DNA of 44,199 nt, taken from Bodo saltans. Taxonomy: Eukaryota > Euglenozoa > Kinetoplastea > Eubodonida > Bodonidae. The translations under genes were made by a program, and so were the position numbers. The stretch lies in contig CYKH01000787.1 in the NCBI GenBank assembly GCA_001460835.1, forward strand, positions 1 to 44,199, written 5' to 3'. This document shows positions 9,719-20,500 of this stretch, one piece after another. Positions within the stretch are counted from its first letter, which is position 1; every line of letters begins with the position of its first letter. The notes beneath the pieces were generated by a model, which was given only the letters and a program-made list of their open reading frames with translations, was not told where the DNA came from and did no database searches.

Positions 9719-12700
9719 ATGACGACCGATAGACAATTGTGGTTCAGCACCGACCGTGGCGAAACGAGATCCATGATTAGCGGTCCGTTTGTCTTTGCCT
9801 CTGACGTTGCATCTCACATAGCAGTCGCTCTCGGCGTTCCAGTAGAATACCATAGTCACGTCCGGCTATTCCTTAGTTGCTTTACCCCCCTGTTGCCCCA
9901 CGAGGAGCTGGATGGGCTGCTAGGCGACGCGTACAGTTTACCCCCCTTCCAACCTGAGTCTCGAGTATTGCACGTCGGGATTCCTCCCTCGATCCGTGGC
10001 TACACCACCGCCAACACACACCTAGCCCAGAATGGTGATCTTGCTGCACCCAACGCGCCATCGCGGATGAATGGCGCACATTATGCACGTAGTGATACAC
10101 ACCACGACACGACAACAGCGAAAGAGCCAGAGACACCAGGAGTAGCGGCCCACCCTCCTCCCCCATCCTTGCGCCATCCGAATAACTTGGCGGCGCGATA
10201 TTATCAATCATTTCATCGAGCAAATCAACCGATAGCATCATCATCACCACCGGGGCCACAGAAGTATTCTCCTTACGCTCGCCATGTTCGCTTCGATGAC
10301 GCACCATCAGCGGCCGTGAGCCACTCACCACCACCGCCACCGCAGCAACCAACGGTGACGCCTCCTATGTATACAGCTACATTTAAGAGACCAAATGGAG
10401 CACCACATGCCCGATCTCACGAGCATCGACCACCACACCAACCAACAACATCGGCAGCAACAGATAGACAACACGCTGTTCATCGTGACACAGACTTGGA
10501 AGCAGAGCGAACACGTTTGCATCAACAGCAATTCCTACGAGAGGAGAGGGAAGACGAGCCAATGCCACAGCAGCCACGACCTCACCACTACCACGACGGT
10601 GGTGGTTGTGACGTCGCTGCCGCCACCCACAAAATGCTGTCGCCCCCTCGCCGCAGCAGCAGCAACTCATCGTCTGCCGATCGCAACAGTCGCTCATCAC
10701 CACCAGCAGCAGCAAGACACGAGTCGTGGTTAGTAGACGTGGTGGTTTCACATCCCCCTGGAGCATTACGAGATGCTGCCGATGTTGAGGGACCTGGAGG
10801 ATCCACAACCTTGAGCTCCTTTGCGACATTTGCACAGAAAAGCTCCGCCTTCAGCAGCAGCACCGATAAAGGTGCTGATGCGGCTGTACTCGGAACATCG
10901 TCGGCGACGCCAGCAGCCGCCGCTGGTGTAAAATCGTCCGTCGTCAGCTACCGCGCCTTGTTGGCGAAGTTTCAAACGTTAGCAGACACTGTATGCGTTG
11001 AGAAGCAACAACACATGAACAACAGCTCTCCCACGACGCCACCAAATATGTCCTCTAGTCAAGACCTACCGCTGCCCCTTCTTCGTGTCGTTCTGCGCTC
11101 CGTTCTATACTATGACGACGAGTTCAATGAGTTTGTCCTGCTCACGCCAAAGACAATCTCTCGATTGGCGGACGCCGATAGGATTCAACTCTACGTTGTC
11201 GTGCCAGCTGTGCCGAAGCCGCCGCCGCCCCCACAACTGCAGCGGGCAGGTGCTCAGCCATCGTCGAAAAAAGAAACGCACAATAGCCGTGGCCGCATTC
11301 AGGCTAGAGGCGATGATGAGCACACCAGTCAACAGGCTGCAAAGCACTACCGAGATGCGCACAGCAGATCACCAGTTCGTGAGCTGGCCTCCACTGCGTT
11401 GCCTGGCAGCACGTACTACTCCACCGTAACGAAGGTACGAGCACCACAGCAGCAGCAGCGGGCACCACCCGTGGCGATGATCGAGAGTGAGAAGAAGAAG
11501 ACCCCGCAGCAGCCTTCCTCGACGCCACCACCTGCTGATCCACTTCCCGTGGAGCCTATCGTTACGCCACCACCACCGCCGCCCAGGGTAGTAGATCGTG
11601 TGGTTGCTCACCCTGTTGCGACTGCTGCTCCTCCCCCTCCTCCAGCGACTCCAGCACCGCCGTCACTCTCCGAAAAGAATGCTGCCGCCGCTGCCAAGTC
11701 TGCCGCGGCGATATTAGAAGCGGAGATCAAGTCGCTCCTCGACGCATCTCGGAAGACTGTGACCATCGCACGATGCGACAACCTGTGGGCGGAGCAGGAG
11801 ACAACTCTTGAAGTTTTCCTTGCAGCCAGTGCAGCACGAGCCCGTATTATGGACTTGGAACTGCAGAACGTCATCCGGAGAACAGAGGAGGCGATGGGGC
11901 CGTCACAACGGGCGCTTGCTGCACTATTAGCTTCGAAACATAATCACGTTAGTAGCTCTCTTGATGAAGCCACTCAGCCTCAGCAGGTAGTTGACCCTTA
12001 CGACACATGGAGCAGCGCAGAGGACTTTTACAAGATCGACCCGTACACAGCGTCAGGCATTATTCGTCAAGCAGTGAGTAATGCATATCCTCGGTACCAA
12101 ACTGTAGCGTCCAACGCAAACGAAGAGGCAACGATCCGGACTTGGCTGACGGGGAAGGTGCTGGAGGCGTGGGACCGCCAACAGCAAGGCACATTCAGCC
12201 GTGCTGCCCTTGAATCGGCCTCAGCACGACTGAAGGAGGAGGACGAAGCACGTGAAGTGCAACGTGCCGCTCAAGAGAAACGCGACGTTGAAGCACGGGA
12301 GGCACTCTACCGTGCAGAGGCTGAGCGGTTAGAGGAGAATAGACGTGCTCAGCGCGAGGCGGAGGCGGCCGTGAAACGCGCCGCTGAGGAGGAAGATCAG
12401 CAGCGTCGAGGCGCCGGAGAACAAAAAGCTCAGGCTGATCTCCTCGCGAAGGAGCAACGAGACAATGAGGCCAAAGCAGCCGCTGCAGCTGAGCAGCAGC
12501 GAATTTCCGATCAACTTGCAGCAGATGCGGAAAAAGCCGCCGCTGAACTTCGCGCCGCCACAGCTCAACGTGAAGCAGACGAAGCTGCTGCAGCTGCCGC
12601 GGAGGAATTTGCTGCGGCCATGCAACGTGCCGCTGATGAAAGGGCTTTGTTCGCAGCCGCTGAAGAGAAAACGGCTGCCGAGAAAGCAGCAGCTGATCGT

Positions 12701-14041
12701 CGTGCTGCAGAGGAACAGGCACTCCAGGCTCAGAGAGCCGCTGAGGAGCAGAAGAGGGCAGCCAAGGCTGAGGAGGCGAGGGCAGCCGAGGAGAAGGCAG
12801 CCGAGGCTCAACGTGCTGCTGAACAGAGAGCTGCGGAGCAGCGGGAAGCCGAACTTCGTGAGGAGGCGTTGCTTGCGTCATTGAGGTCAGCCGCGGAGAA
12901 GCTCGCTGCGGTAAAAGCGACGGCTGAAGTTCTTGTCGCTGAGCAGCGAGCGGCAGAGCTGCGTTCTCTTGCAAACCATCCTAATGTTGAGCAGCCCCAC
13001 TCTGAGGATCCTCCTCTTAAGACGCCTCCTACATCCCGGCCTCTGACTCCGACGCATGGGCGCATCGTGGCGAAGGTCAGCAAGGATGACATCAACGCGT
13101 TGGCCAAAGCGTTCGACTTTGAGCCATGGCAAGTCAAGTCGTTGGTCATCAAGCACAGCGGACAAATGCCAGCGGTCGTGTCAGAACTTCAAGACATGTC
13201 CAGCTCCCGGGCATCAGATCTAAAATCTGTTTGCCAAGGCGTGGCATTGACCTACGGTCGTGTGGAACAACTCGCCACCATCCGAGAGATGCTTGAGATC
13301 TCAACCGGAGCTGTAACAGATGCAGTCCTCGCGACGCACCTCAATCAGGCCAAAGGCGATGCTCGTGCGGTGCTTCACTCAATAATAGACGATGAGGCGT
13401 CGCATGAGCTCCCCCAACATGTGCAGGTGCAGCTGGGCCTTGATAAGTTAGGAGCGCAAATGGATGAGGTTCGCCGAAGGGAGGAGTCTGAGTTGGATCA
13501 GCAACTCAAGGTAGCGCCTCAAAGCACTACAAGCGTAGAACCAGACACTACTACCACAAGTAGTGCGGCGTTACAACACAGCGATGACGCCGATATAAAG
13601 CAATCCGTTGCAAAGTTCACTGCTGCAGAGGCACTCCGAATTCCATCCGCTCACGACAACAACGCAACACATCCATCAGAGCCGATGAACACTAGGTTAT
13701 CAGACGTCTCACTGCCGACAGCACCATCACCAGCTCCGACTGCGACTACAACTACATCACCAGAAGCACACCGCAGGGGTGATGAGAACAATGACAGTGG
13801 TGTGTTCTCCATCGAGGATGATGATGACGAGGAGGACGGTGATGATGCAGATGGGGAGGGGAATGTTGAGGAGTCTGAGAGTCCTGTAGGATCAACTCCT
13901 GCCGCTGCTGAGGCAGCCAAGGAGGTTGAAGACGATTCCCCTTCAGCAGCGGCATCATCATCAGCAGCAGTGTGGATGACTGCTATCGTGCGACCTATTG
14001 TTCGCGATACCGTCAACAAGTATCTTGCCACATTATCGTAA
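9719..14041 (+). CDS. Large Ala-rich coiled-coil protein with UBA/CUE-like segments
   Basis: 1440 residues, not recognised as a named family. The N-terminal 95 residues look folded and might be a ubiquitin-like or PB1-like domain. A second folded patch lies near residues 445-500 (RSVLYYDDEFNEFVLLTP). Between them are His, Gln, Pro and Ser-rich disordered tracts. Residues about 830-1090 form a long charged Ala/Glu/Arg coiled coil of the type found in cytoskeletal and flagellar proteins. After it come two short helical segments (about 1122-1160 and about 1175-1225; the second includes QAKGDARAVLHSIIDDEA) that resemble UBA/CUE ubiquitin-binding folds. An acidic run of Asp and Glu precedes an amphipathic C-terminal helix. 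Best guess is a structural or scaffold protein; the ubiquitin link is inference from pattern only. Confidence 0.8.
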   Translation: MTTDRQLWFSTDRGETRSMISGPFVFASDVASHIAVALGVPVEYHSHVRLFLSCFTPLLPHEELDGLLGDAYSLPPFQPESRVLHVGIPPSIRGYTTANTHLAQNGDLAAPNAPSRMNGAHYARSDTHHDTTTAKEPETPGVAAHPPPPSLRHPNNLAARYYQSFHRANQPIASSSPPGPQKYSPYARHVRFDDAPSAAVSHSPPPPPQQPTVTPPMYTATFKRPNGAPHARSHEHRPPHQPTTSAATDRQHAVHRDTDLEAERTRLHQQQFLREEREDEPMPQQPRPHHYHDGGGCDVAAATHKMLSPPRRSSSNSSSADRNSRSSPPAAARHESWLVDVVVSHPPGALRDAADVEGPGGSTTLSSFATFAQKSSAFSSSTDKGADAAVLGTSSATPAAAAGVKSSVVSYRALLAKFQTLADTVCVEKQQHMNNSSPTTPPNMSSSQDLPLPLLRVVLRSVLYYDDEFNEFVLLTPKTISRLADADRIQLYVVVPAVPKPPPPPQLQRAGAQPSSKKETHNSRGRIQARGDDEHTSQQAAKHYRDAHSRSPVRELASTALPGSTYYSTVTKVRAPQQQQRAPPVAMIESEKKKTPQQPSSTPPPADPLPVEPIVTPPPPPPRVVDRVVAHPVATAAPPPPPATPAPPSLSEKNAAAAAKSAAAILEAEIKSLLDASRKTVTIARCDNLWAEQETTLEVFLAASAARARIMDLELQNVIRRTEEAMGPSQRALAALLASKHNHVSSSLDEATQPQQVVDPYDTWSSAEDFYKIDPYTASGIIRQAVSNAYPRYQTVASNANEEATIRTWLTGKVLEAWDRQQQGTFSRAALESASARLKEEDEAREVQRAAQEKRDVEAREALYRAEAERLEENRRAQREAEAAVKRAAEEEDQQRRGAGEQKAQADLLAKEQRDNEAKAAAAAEQQRISDQLAADAEKAAAELRAATAQREADEAAAAAAEEFAAAMQRAADERALFAAAEEKTAAEKAAADRRAAEEQALQAQRAAEEQKRAAKAEEARAAEEKAAEAQRAAEQRAAEQREAELREEALLASLRSAAEKLAAVKATAEVLVAEQRAAELRSLANHPNVEQPHSEDPPLKTPPTSRPLTPTHGRIVAKVSKDDINALAKAFDFEPWQVKSLVIKHSGQMPAVVSELQDMSSSRASDLKSVCQGVALTYGRVEQLATIREMLEISTGAVTDAVLATHLNQAKGDARAVLHSIIDDEASHELPQHVQVQLGLDKLGAQMDEVRRREESELDQQLKVAPQSTTSVEPDTTTTSSAALQHSDDADIKQSVAKFTAAEALRIPSAHDNNATHPSEPMNTRLSDVSLPTAPSPAPTATTTTSPEAHRRGDENNDSGVFSIEDDDDEEDGDDADGEGNVEESESPVGSTPAAAEAAKEVEDDSPSAAASSSAAVWMTAIVRPIVRDTVNKYLATLS

Positions 14042-14225
14042 CGTCGACGACGTGCTTTCCTGCATTATTATTATTGCTGCACTTTGGCTGAAGTTACGCG
14101 ATCCACACCAATCCGTATATGCGACGTTTTGTATGATACCACACCTTGTTCAACAACCACAACAACAACAACAAAACGTTCTGTTCTGCGCACCACTGGC
14201 AATCCTGAATCCTGCATCACACATT

Positions 14226-14271
14226 GTTTTCCTTCTTGATTTTCATCTTCTTCTTCCCCTCCACACAAAAG
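14226..14271 (+). promoter_or_regulatory. Pyrimidine tract and acceptor of the thioesterase gene
   Basis: A long T/C tract (14226-14262) is followed by ACACAAAAGG with AG at 14270-14271, 14 bases before the ATG at 14285. This is a well-placed trans-splice signal and suggests the gene is, or recently was, expressed. Confidence 0.5.
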
Positions 14272-14284
14272 GACTTGCTTTCCA

Positions 14285-15229
14285 ATGGCACATCTTCTTG
14301 CATCATCGGCACTCTCGTGCTCACTGGTGCTCCTTCTCATTTTTGTGCAGGTGTTCCACACTGCACTGTCAGCACAACAGCGTTACCGCCCCGTTGTTCT
14401 GGCCCCAGGTTTATTCTGCGGAGATGAGGGCGGCATCCCCACCATCGCCGGTTGGCTGCACGCCCAGTACCCTGGGATCTACATTCAAAACTACACCATC
14501 AACCACTGGGCCTCGCTGCTGATTGACCTCGACCAACAAGTGGAGAACTTGGCTGCGCTGATTCAATCTGACCCTAACTTGGTGGACGGGTTCGACATGG
14601 TTGCCCATTCCCAAGGAGCCCTCGTGACGCGTGGGTACATTCAGCGCTACAACAACCCACCCGTCCACAACTGGATTTCCCTTGCTGGACCCAATGGCGG
14701 CGTCTTTGGTGTGCCGGACTTTAATGATTGGTGCCCGGATGATACGTGGGGCACCTAGTTGTTATAAAACTCGGAACTGGTGGAGAAGGGGTTCACCGAG
14801 CCGTTCCTGCAGCACTACGTCACGTTTGCGTCGTACTGGAAAGACCCAATGCACATGAGTCTGTTCCTCAATGCGTCAGCGTACATTGCGGACATCAACA
14901 ACGAACGTGCCGTCAAGAACAGCACGTATCGCCAGAATAACGTTGCGTTGAACAGCATGACACTTGTTCTCGCTGAGCTCGATCAGATTGTGGTCCCAAA
15001 AGAGTCTGAATGGTTCGCCTTCTTTGAAGACGGCTCCGATTCCGTTCTCCAAAACTTGACGCAAACACCGACGTACGTTGGCGACTGGATCGGCTTGAAG
15101 ACACTTGATCAGCAGGGGAAGCTGCATCTCTTGAGTGCCAAGTGCGGCCATCAGGAACTCCCGACTGAGTCGTGCAAGAACTACACATGGCCCATCATTC
15201 AAGCGTTAACAGGAGGGCTGCTTCCTTAG
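14285..15229 (+). CDS. PPT1: Palmitoyl-protein thioesterase, PPT1 type, interrupted by two stops
   Basis: PPT1 is a lysosomal or secreted alpha/beta hydrolase that removes palmitate from cysteines of proteins being degraded. The N-terminus is a signal peptide (about 1-30). VVLAPGLFCGD opens the hydrolase fold, and AHSQGALV carries the nucleophile Ser at about 109. Reading then stops at TAG 14756-14758, with TAA at 14765-14767 in the same frame. From 14780, still in that frame, the protein resumes with the rest of the fold: FASYWKDP, ADINNERAVKNSTY, LDQIVVPKESEWF (catalytic Asp) and KCGHQE (catalytic His). The whole triad is therefore present across the break, and the spacing between conserved blocks matches human PPT1 to within about one residue. 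This fits two compensating indels around 14745-14780 or sequence error. A true double-stop pseudogene is possible. Family identity is secure; functionality is not. Confidence 0.85.
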
Positions 15230-15547
15230 AGTGTTGCTTTTTCCCCCCTCTCTCAATTCCATTATTTTTTCCCCGCACATCAGCACAAAAGACATCAACA
15301 AACACAACTTTTTTTATCGAATCGTCCTTTCTTTCACGCATTGGAAACGTTCATCAATAACCGGTGACACTGCGATTCAGTTCGCTTGAGAAACGAGATG
15401 TTGATATTGATGATTCATTGTTTTGATTCGCATTGTGTCTTTTATTGGTTGCTGCGGTTGCGACTTGATCACACACACACAAAAAAAAAGAAGTGATGTG
15501 TTGGTAGGCTGTCAAGAGACCACTAACCAACAAAGCCTCCCCAAGTA
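15230..15547 (+). other. Intergenic region before the NHL genes
   Basis: 318 bases with C/T-rich and T-rich tracts near 15237-15275 and 15308-15316 and a short CA repeat running into an A run near 15471-15490. No reading frame of interest. The last bases before the ATG (AACAAAGCCTCCCCAAG) recur almost unchanged before the next gene at 17562-17578. Confidence 0.5.
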
Positions 15548-17552
15548 ATGGAGACTACTGTCACCCTCGCTGCGGTGTTTCTACTTAGCTGCTGCTGCTG
15601 GTGTGCTGTTGGTGCAGCAGCAATTCCTTTCATACCATCGACTCCATCGACTCTAGCGGTGGGACAACGGACGCAGCTATGGACGGCTACGGAAACGTGG
15701 TGTACACTACTAGTGATTTGAATGGAGTGTTTCGGCTGGGGTCTACTACTTCTCCCTTCACATTTCCCGCAGATACTGTCAGTCCCAGGAGCCTTACCTG
15801 CGACGCATCCACAAACATTTTTTACGTCGCCGGTACAGAACGAATCGCAGCTGCATCCCTCACAACCTATGCACTTCTAGTATTGCTGGCAGCTCGCAAG
15901 GGTACAATGACGCCATTGGAACCAATGCACTTTTCAACTTTCTCATATTCATCCCAGGGGGATTACCTGCGACGCATCCACGAATATTTCTTACATCACC
16001 AGTTATTATCACATCTGATCTGTGACATTTACAAGCAATTCATTTGTTTGGTCGGCCGGCGGTAACTCTTCTGGGTACAAAGATGAAGTCGGAACTGGTG
16101 CACTCCTTAACTATCCCACCGGTATTGCTTCCTTTTCACCAAGCAACGTCCTTTACATCGCAGATACGAACAACAACCGCATTCGCAAAATGGATCTTGC
16201 GACAGTGAACGTCACCACTATCAAGCAATTCACCACAACAACTCTCAACTACCTGTGCATCAATAGACATGGAACGTTGCTGTACGCGACGAAAGACTCC
16301 AAAGTCTTAGGAATTTTCACCACAAATAGCACCTCGTTTGGCGTACGGAGTACCACAACTATTTCGAGTCCCCAAGGTGTTGCACTAAACTCCGATGAGA
16401 CCGCACTGATTGTAGCGGACAATGCAATCCTCAAGCAGATTAATCTATCAACCACCTTGGTCACACCCATCACTCATACAACGTTCAACACACCAACCGG
16501 TCTGAAATGGTATTGCCTCAGCTCTGGCATTTGTGGTATCCTTGTTGCGGATACAACAAAGGTTTCGTTTCTCCGGATGAGACCAGCTTCAACCAGCGCA
16601 TCGCCATCGATTGCATCCAGCGATTCGCAGACTCCAACCATTTCAAATTCAGAAATTAAGTGGTCCGGAACAGCTTCGACGTCACGATCGACCTCATCGT
16701 TTGATTCAAGAAGCGCTTCAACATCAATTTCTCGTTCGTTGCCCACACAATCGCTTTCATCCTCCCTTCCCTTACCTACCACAACATCTTTCCCCTCTGG
16801 GAACTCTTTGAACCATGGTTCGTTCCACGATAGATCACACTTTCCGTCGCGATCACACTCCTTCCAATCTCATGGCAACGCAATAACCGAACACACTCAG
16901 ACTTCCGCAGGAATCTTTTCTGATTCCAGAAGCAACCTCGCACGTACCCCGGTGAGCGCCACGGTGTTGCGCAGCCAACTCATCAGCTCCGTTGTGGGTG
17001 CGATGTCTGGCGGTGCACGCCTTGCCTCAATCACAGTCGCCCAGTGCGGCGTGGACAACGGTGGTGTCACTGGCCTGGTGTCCCCTCACTGCAACTTCAC
17101 ATCGGCGCACGAGGATGACCTGAACGCTATCATCTGGAACTGGATGGTGGTGCTTGTGGGCACCGCAGCTGCTTGGCTAGCATGCGTCGCGATGTCGTCC
17201 CTACCGCAGGTTTGGAGTGCCCGACTACCGGTTGCTCCTATCGTCCTGGAGCAGAAGTTGGCAAGATGGATTTAGAGTTGCTGTGTGAAAACGGTAACGG
17301 TGCATCCATTGTAATTGGCTGTGGTGATCCACGCAAGCACCACGCAAGCACTCTTCCAACAATGGTCACGACGTACAGAATGGTAACGGAAATGAGATGT
17401 TAGGGGACGAGTACGATATTTTCTGGGATGCTGAAGTGCGGTGCGCTGACGAGAGCGCCTCGGATTGGGATAGGAGTTTATGTCGTCTCGTTGTTCTTAA
17501 CAACATTTCAACCGTTCCATTTTGTCAATTGTCGTTGATCAGTAAAGAATAG
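15548..17552 (+). pseudogene. Decayed or frame-broken NHL-repeat membrane protein
   Basis: This is a broken paralogue of the gene at 17580. The ATG at 15548 begins a signal peptide like that of the paralogue, but the matching frame is lost by about 15650. The NHL-like block DAAMDGYGNVVYTTS continues in another frame until about 15880, where the frame changes again (YNDAIGTNALFNF). An imperfect 169-base-offset repeat of ACCTGCGACGCATCCAC (15796, 15965) follows. A TGA at 16016-16018 replaces a Trp codon of the paralogue. From 16022 to 17275 the frame is open: propeller blades, then a Ser/Thr stalk, then one membrane segment near WNWMVVLVGTAAAWLACVAM. An acidic tail (GDEYDIFWDAEVRCADE) sits in another frame up to a TAG at 17550-17552. 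The part after the stalk does not resemble the paralogue's multi-membrane end, so the gene is also mosaic. Some breaks could be assembly errors, but at least three are needed. Confidence 0.75.
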
Positions 17553-17579
17553 GCAGATGTTAACAAAGGCTCCCCAAGA

Positions 17580-20500
17580 ATGAGGTCCAAGGCCACCCTC
17601 GCAACAGTGCTTCTCATTAGCAGCTGCTGTTGTTACGTTTGTGCGATTTCCTTGGTATCATCGACCATCTTCGCTGCTTCAGCTCAGCTTGAGGCCACCG
17701 ACGCCGCTATGGACAATTCTGGGAACGTAGTGTACATTACAAGCGCTGTGAATGGAGTGTTTCGTCTTGGGACTAGTACTCCATTTCAATTTCCTTTATC
17801 GACTATCAACCCCAATGGCATTACCTGCGACTCAGCCACAAACGTTTTTTACATCGCCAGTATATATCGCGTTTGGTCTGTTACTACAAGCAATTCCTTT
17901 GTTTCGCTGGCCGGCGGTAATTCTGCAGGGTACGCAGATGGAACTGGAGACAGTGCTCTCTTTAATTATCCCACGGGCATTGTTTCTTTAAGGAGCGTGC
18001 TGTATGTGGCAGACACGCGCAATAGCTGCCTACGCAAGGTTGATCTTACAACAAACAGCGTCATCACCATAGCACAACAGCCAACCCCAAACTACCTGTG
18101 CATCAACAAGCAGGGAACAATTTTGTACGTGACGCGCAATTCTGGTAGCACCGGGGTCGTGAGGATTTTCATAACCAATGGCACCTCGCTTGATGTGCAA
18201 GGTAGCGGCACTCATTCGCGTCTCCAAGGTGTTGCACTGAACTCTGACGAGACTGCACTGATTGTAGCGGAAATAAATTACCTCAAGCAGATTAATCTTT
18301 CCACCACCGTTGTCACACGCATCGCTGCAACAAGGCTCATCACACCGAGCGGTCTTAAGTGGTATTGCCTCAGTTCTGGTGTTTGTGGTGTGCTGGTTGC
18401 GGACACCATCAAGGTTTCGCTTTTAAGGCTGAGGCCAGGTTCAACCAGCGCTTCCCTTACTCCCGCATCCAGCAATTCGCAGACTGCATCCATTTCAAAT
18501 TCAGAGGTTGAGTGGTCTGTAACTACTTCGATGGGATTAGGTTCAGCATCGATGCCACCATCGGCTTCGCCCGTGTCTGTTTCCAAAAGCGTTTCGGCAT
18601 CAATCTCTGCATCTCAAGGTCTGCCCACACTTTCCTACTCGATTTCCTCAGCGAGGTCACTTACCAACACACAGTCTACCGCTAAGTCGTGGAGTGCCCC
18701 TACCCTCTCCGGTTCTTTTGCGAACTCAATGACTTTTAGAACAGTATCGTCGTCGAGCAGCGGATCACCATCTCGGAATTTCACAGCAACGTTTTCTAAT
18801 TTAACAAGCAAGTCTTCCACACTAGATGAAACCCACCGCTCACAGAGCCCGTCGTTATCCAACTCATTTAGTACGCACTCTGCAACCAAAAGTGTCGTCT
18901 CATCCTCCAACACGTCACCAAACTGCAGCACCCACTTGTCGATGAGTCCTTTATCGGTTAATCAAGCATTGCAGCTTTGTCCGTTGGTTGGCTCTCCATT
19001 CTTTGCAGATGAAGCCGTGTGCACCCCCATTGTTCCGTTGAGCCCATACTATGGCCAGCGTAACTCATCGTCCTTGACATGGCAGTACACTGTGCCCGAT
19101 GTTGACGCTGCAGCACGCTCGTCGTCTCAGTTCCTGCTCCTGGCCTTCGCACTCAATACTAACAACATCATCAGCGGCTGGGCGCTGGATTCTCCAGGCA
19201 CCAGCACCACCAACACATCGTGGCTCCTCAATGCAGTACTTCCCAACTGCACCGTTGGGCTGATCACGATGCCGTATCCAAATGCCGCCGGCACGATCAC
19301 ATTGAACTTCGTCGCTCGTTGTGCGTTGGAGCGTGTGAACGTGACCGTCACGGTAACCACTCCGCAGCATCCTGGCGCTGTGAGCACGATCACCAAAATT
19401 TCAACCGCAGTGGCTGTGAGTGCCGCTGCTGCCTTCGGTAATGACGCGTCAACTACCGCTTCGCTGGTGCTGCTTTCGTTACTTTCGTGCACATCGCTAT
19501 CGCCGGATCCTGGTGTCAGCGGATATGCCATGTCCTTCGTTTACAACTACGGCCCAATTGCGATGGTGAGTGGTAACATTGGAATTGGTGTGGGCGTGAC
19601 TTTACTGTTTGCTGCTACAGTTTTTGTATTGTCTCGTCACTTGGGCCATGCCCGCTACGACACTGCTGCTGAGATTCTACGCTTCCCGGCAGTGCCAATT
19701 CACGTGGCGGACTTTTTCTTACCCGGAACATTATTTGCGTCGTTCTTGTGCTTCTGGTCAACAGAGGGCGGGGCGCTTCCAACGGGCGTGGTGGGTGCGT
19801 GCATCGTTGCAGGATACGTAGCTGGAACTCAAATAATGCATGGGAGTGTCGTTCAGCCATTGTGTTCCTTTACAGCGTACAATGTCCCTTACCCAACCGG
19901 CCATGCCCGTGAAGCATCGATCCTTTTCCCTCGATGTCGTTGGTCCCCTCACTCGCGCAACAAATACAGCCCATTGGTGAACCCGTTTGTGCCTGGGAAA
20001 GAGTGGACCCGCACAATGCTCTTATGCTTATCCCTTCTCCTCGGTGCTGTGTCAGGCATGGCCTCATCTGGAGTAGGTTGTAGTGCTGGCGCGTGGATCA
20101 TCGGTGTAGCGAACATTGTAGCTGCGTTGGCGTTGATGTTCTTGCGGCCGTTTCGATTGCCTGTTGATAAATGGATAGCTCCCCTCACGATATCGCTGAT
20201 TGGACTATCATGCGTACTGAAGGCAACTGGCGATGCCGACTTAGCGGCTGCCAGTGACGGCTTGACCGGCGCGGCGTCCATGCTACAAATTCTGCGCACC
20301 CTTCTCACCGTGTGGGTGCAAGCACGTGAAGACCAGTGGAACGAAGAGGGGAAGTATTCTATCGGAGCGAAGTTTTTGTTTTGGTTGTTTAGAGAGCGAC
20401 GACGAGTTCCACCACCACCGCAAGAGGAACCCATGACTTTTGACGCATTTTCATCAACATCAGTCCAGCACCCAATCATGTTGGGTATGGATGAGGTCAA

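Noticed and set aside
12195-12974. A 259-codon minus-strand reading frame
   Set aside because: It is the antisense of an Ala/Glu/Arg coiled coil, whose GC-rich codons rarely give stops on the other strand.
14756-14767. Stop-codon reassignment or readthrough in the thioesterase
   Set aside because: All other genes here end normally at TAA, TAG or TGA, and the off-frame stretch explains the stops more simply.
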